NCBI GenBank assembly: GCA_043810355.1
Contig: JBDROB010000018.1
Coordinates: 1-14,767, forward strand
DNA length: 14,767 nt
Direction of reading: 5' to 3'
Source: JAZDHV01 sp043810355
GTDB taxonomy: Archaea; Nanobdellota; Nanobdellia; Woesearchaeales; JAGVYU01
The position numbers and the translations under genes are program-made. A model generated the notes under the pieces. That model ran no database searches. It saw nothing but the letters and a program-made list of their open reading frames with translations, and was not told where the DNA came from. Positions 13,243-14,767 of the stretch are shown here, one piece after another (within the stretch, counting starts at the first letter, position 1; every line of letters begins with the position of its first letter).

Positions 13243-14627
13243 TATTTCACCTTCCTCACAATCCCATTCTCAGCATCAACCTCTACAATATCTCTATCTT
13301 TAAATATTTTTGTGCTTATTTTGGTGCCTATCACGCATGGCTTCTTCATCTCTCTTGCTACAATTGCTGCATGGCAGAGTATGCCTCCTTCATCTGTGAC
13401 AAAAGCACTTGCTTTTTCCATTGCTGTGATAAAGTCTGGTGTAGTCATTGATGCTATCAATATGTCGCCTTTCTCTATCTTGTTGATCTGATCTTTGTCA
13501 ATCACAACCTTAGCAATACCTTTCACATACCCTTTATATGCAATTTTGCCTTTGACTTCATCAACCTTCTCAACTTCTTCTTTTTTATTCTCTTCTAAAA
13601 ACTTTTCTAAATCTCTGCCTGAGAGGACTTTAACATCTCCATGTATATTGAAGAATGCAAATCCTTTTTTCCTTTCTTCTATCACTCCCTTATAATCTTT
13701 TCCCTCTAGTAGAGCTTCTTCTATCTCATTGCTTAAAAGGCAAAAAAGTTCTTGCATACCAATGTTCATTCTTTTTGCAATCTCCCTAAACAAAGGCCTT
13801 GATAAAAACCCTGCTTTTACAAAAAAGTCCATCCTGTCAGTCCTAAAGGCAACTAGCTCTTTTGTAAATCTAATCAATTCTTTCTGGTCATCAGTAGTAT
13901 TTATCTCTTTATGGATCTCTTCAGTATTCTCTTTTGCTCTCTTATAGCATTCCTCAATATCATTCAGTTTTCCTGTGTAATCTTCTGTCTCATTTATCCT
14001 TGCTTTGATCTCATCAACACTCCACTCATTTCCTAGAAATCCCCTTGTATTTATCCATCCAAATTGTGTTATATGATTCTTTATTTCTTCATCATATTTT
14101 CTATCACATAGCCTTAGGAATGACTTGTATTCTTTTGACCCTTCTGTGTCTCTTTCAGGCATTGTCAGTATTCCAAAATGATCTTCATTGCCATTCGCAA
14201 TCTCAGCTATTTTTTTCTCAGCAATCCTTCCTAGTACTAATATCAGATTTAAGGCAGGCCCGAAATTATAGTATTTTTCTTTTAACTCATCAAATTCTTT
14301 AATCAGTTCCTTGTCACTAAATCTAGAAAAATCTTTTATAGAAATCTCTTCTGCCTTTTCTATCAGTTCTTTGGCATCTTTCTTCCATCTGTCTAGCATT
14401 TCAATTAAATAAGTTATGCCTTTCTCATTAAACTTGTTTTCATAATATGTTTCTATCTCTTTAAGGTTTTCCTCTCCTTGTTCTACATCTCCATTGACAG
14501 CTCTGTAATAGTCAATTCCTAACCCAGAACCCATTATCTTTTGGATTTCTTTTGTTGGCTGACCTAATGTGATAAGATCATAGAACAATATGCTTAGCTT
14601 TCTCCTGACAATAAGGTTCCATTTCAT
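13242..14627 (-). CDS. Phosphohistidine-domain protein with helical N-terminal domain (paralogue C)
   Basis: This 461-residue protein has a C-terminal mobile domain (about 355-461) with YKGYVKGIAKV, DILIASMTTPDF, then DEGGILCHAAIVARE with the phospho-accepting His419, PCVIGT, and EVDAENGIVRKVK. Residues 1-350 are helical and charged, with FSDKELIKEFDELKEKY (103-119), FGWINTRGFLGNEW (189-202), and MNIGMQELFCLLSNEI (287-302). These correspond in order to YGWIGTHQF and LGISYDELIYLTSDEI of paralogue A, so A and C share the whole architecture. The start ATG overlaps the preceding gene's stop as ATGA, and its own stop overlaps paralogue D's start. No signal peptide or membrane segment is visible, so it is cytoplasmic. 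Confidence 0.85.
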   Translation of the reverse strand: MKWNLIVRRKLSILFYDLITLGQPTKEIQKIMGSGLGIDYYRAVNGDVEQGEENLKEIETYYENKFNEKGITYLIEMLDRWKKDAKELIEKAEEISIKDFSRFSDKELIKEFDELKEKYYNFGPALNLILVLGRIAEKKIAEIANGNEDHFGILTMPERDTEGSKEYKSFLRLCDRKYDEEIKNHITQFGWINTRGFLGNEWSVDEIKARINETEDYTGKLNDIEECYKRAKENTEEIHKEINTTDDQKELIRFTKELVAFRTDRMDFFVKAGFLSRPLFREIAKRMNIGMQELFCLLSNEIEEALLEGKDYKGVIEERKKGFAFFNIHGDVKVLSGRDLEKFLEENKKEEVEKVDEVKGKIAYKGYVKGIAKVVIDKDQINKIEKGDILIASMTTPDFITAMEKASAFVTDEGGILCHAAIVAREMKKPCVIGTKISTKIFKDRDIVEVDAENGIVRKVK

Positions 14628-14767
14628 ATTCTCCTCACAATCCCTTTATCAGCATCAACTTCAACCATATCATTATCTTTAAAAATAGTTGTTGCAACTT
14701 TTGTTCCAATCACGCATGGCTTCTTCATCTCTCTTGCAACAATTGCTGCATGGCAAGTGATTCCGCC
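14624..14767 (-). CDS. Phosphohistidine-domain protein, C-terminal end (paralogue E, cut by window edge)
   Basis: The last 47 codons and a TGA are present. The fragment begins GGITCHAAIVAREM, with the phospho-accepting His at fragment residue 6, then PCVIGT and EVDADKGIVRRI. Unlike the other paralogues here, it keeps Thr two residues before the His, the canonical PEP-utilising signature. Its stop overlaps the paralogue C start as ATGA. The N-terminal architecture is outside the window, so it could belong to a longer enzyme, including a full dikinase. Confidence 0.82.
   Translation of the reverse strand, partial: GGITCHAAIVAREMKKPCVIGTKVATTIFKDNDMVEVDADKGIVRRI

Noticed and set aside
7081..14680. 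Repeated 3' end sequences as a CRISPR-like or interspersed repeat array
   Set aside because: The matches lie inside coding tails, in frame, at gene-length intervals, and are explained by paralogous protein tails.

Overview
The window looks like a piece of an AT-rich archaeal genome, most likely from a small-genome DPANN-type lineage (Woesearchaeota/Pacearchaeota-like). This is an inference. It rests on four TATA-like boxes centred about 26-28 nt upstream of a start codon (leaderless archaeal promoters), short oligo-T terminators, a DUF2683-type antitoxin, lysine-rich proteins, and phosphohistidine-domain genes of a kind not typical of bacterial operons. No rRNA, tRNA or CRISPR array was seen. 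Nearly every gene is on the minus strand; only a transposase tail at the left edge and a Fic gene are on the plus strand.

Layout, left to right. (1) 1-204: C-terminal end of a YREK-type DDE transposase, ending in a perfect hairpin. (2) 233-2233, minus: a tight three-gene operon, PfkB-family sugar kinase -> a 42-residue membrane miniprotein -> class II fructose-bisphosphate aldolase. (3) 2422-4323: an APC-type permease fused to a SAM-dependent methyltransferase. (4) 4385-4876: a RelE-type toxin with a DUF2683 antitoxin. (5) 5005-5969: a free-standing ATP-grasp domain of the PEP-synthase/PPDK family, preceded by a 19-codon remnant of a phosphohistidine-domain gene. (6) 6024-6920, plus: a class II Fic protein with an inverted-repeat operator round its TATA box. 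(7) 7071-10670, minus: a low-molecular-weight phosphatase-like protein and two large proteins ending in a PEP-utilising 'mobile' phosphohistidine domain. (8) 10765-12052: an AbiE-like pair, winged-helix protein plus nucleotidyltransferase. (9) 12181-14767: three further phosphohistidine-domain genes with overlapping stop and start codons; the last runs off the window.

The most striking content is regions 5, 7 and 9. One isolated ATP-grasp domain sits beside five intact or edge-truncated proteins, plus one remnant, that carry the phosphohistidine domain. In rifampicin phosphotransferase and PEP synthase these domains belong to one polypeptide. Four of the five have a 240-370 residue helical N-terminal region where rifampicin phosphotransferase has its substrate domain, and none has the PEP/pyruvate-binding C-terminal barrel. 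I infer a split, one-donor/many-acceptor dikinase-like system: the ATP-grasp protein would phosphorylate the histidine of several paralogous acceptors, each with its own substrate. Two toxin-type cassettes (Fic and the AbiE-like pair) lie between the pieces and appear to interrupt one ancestral minus-strand cluster.
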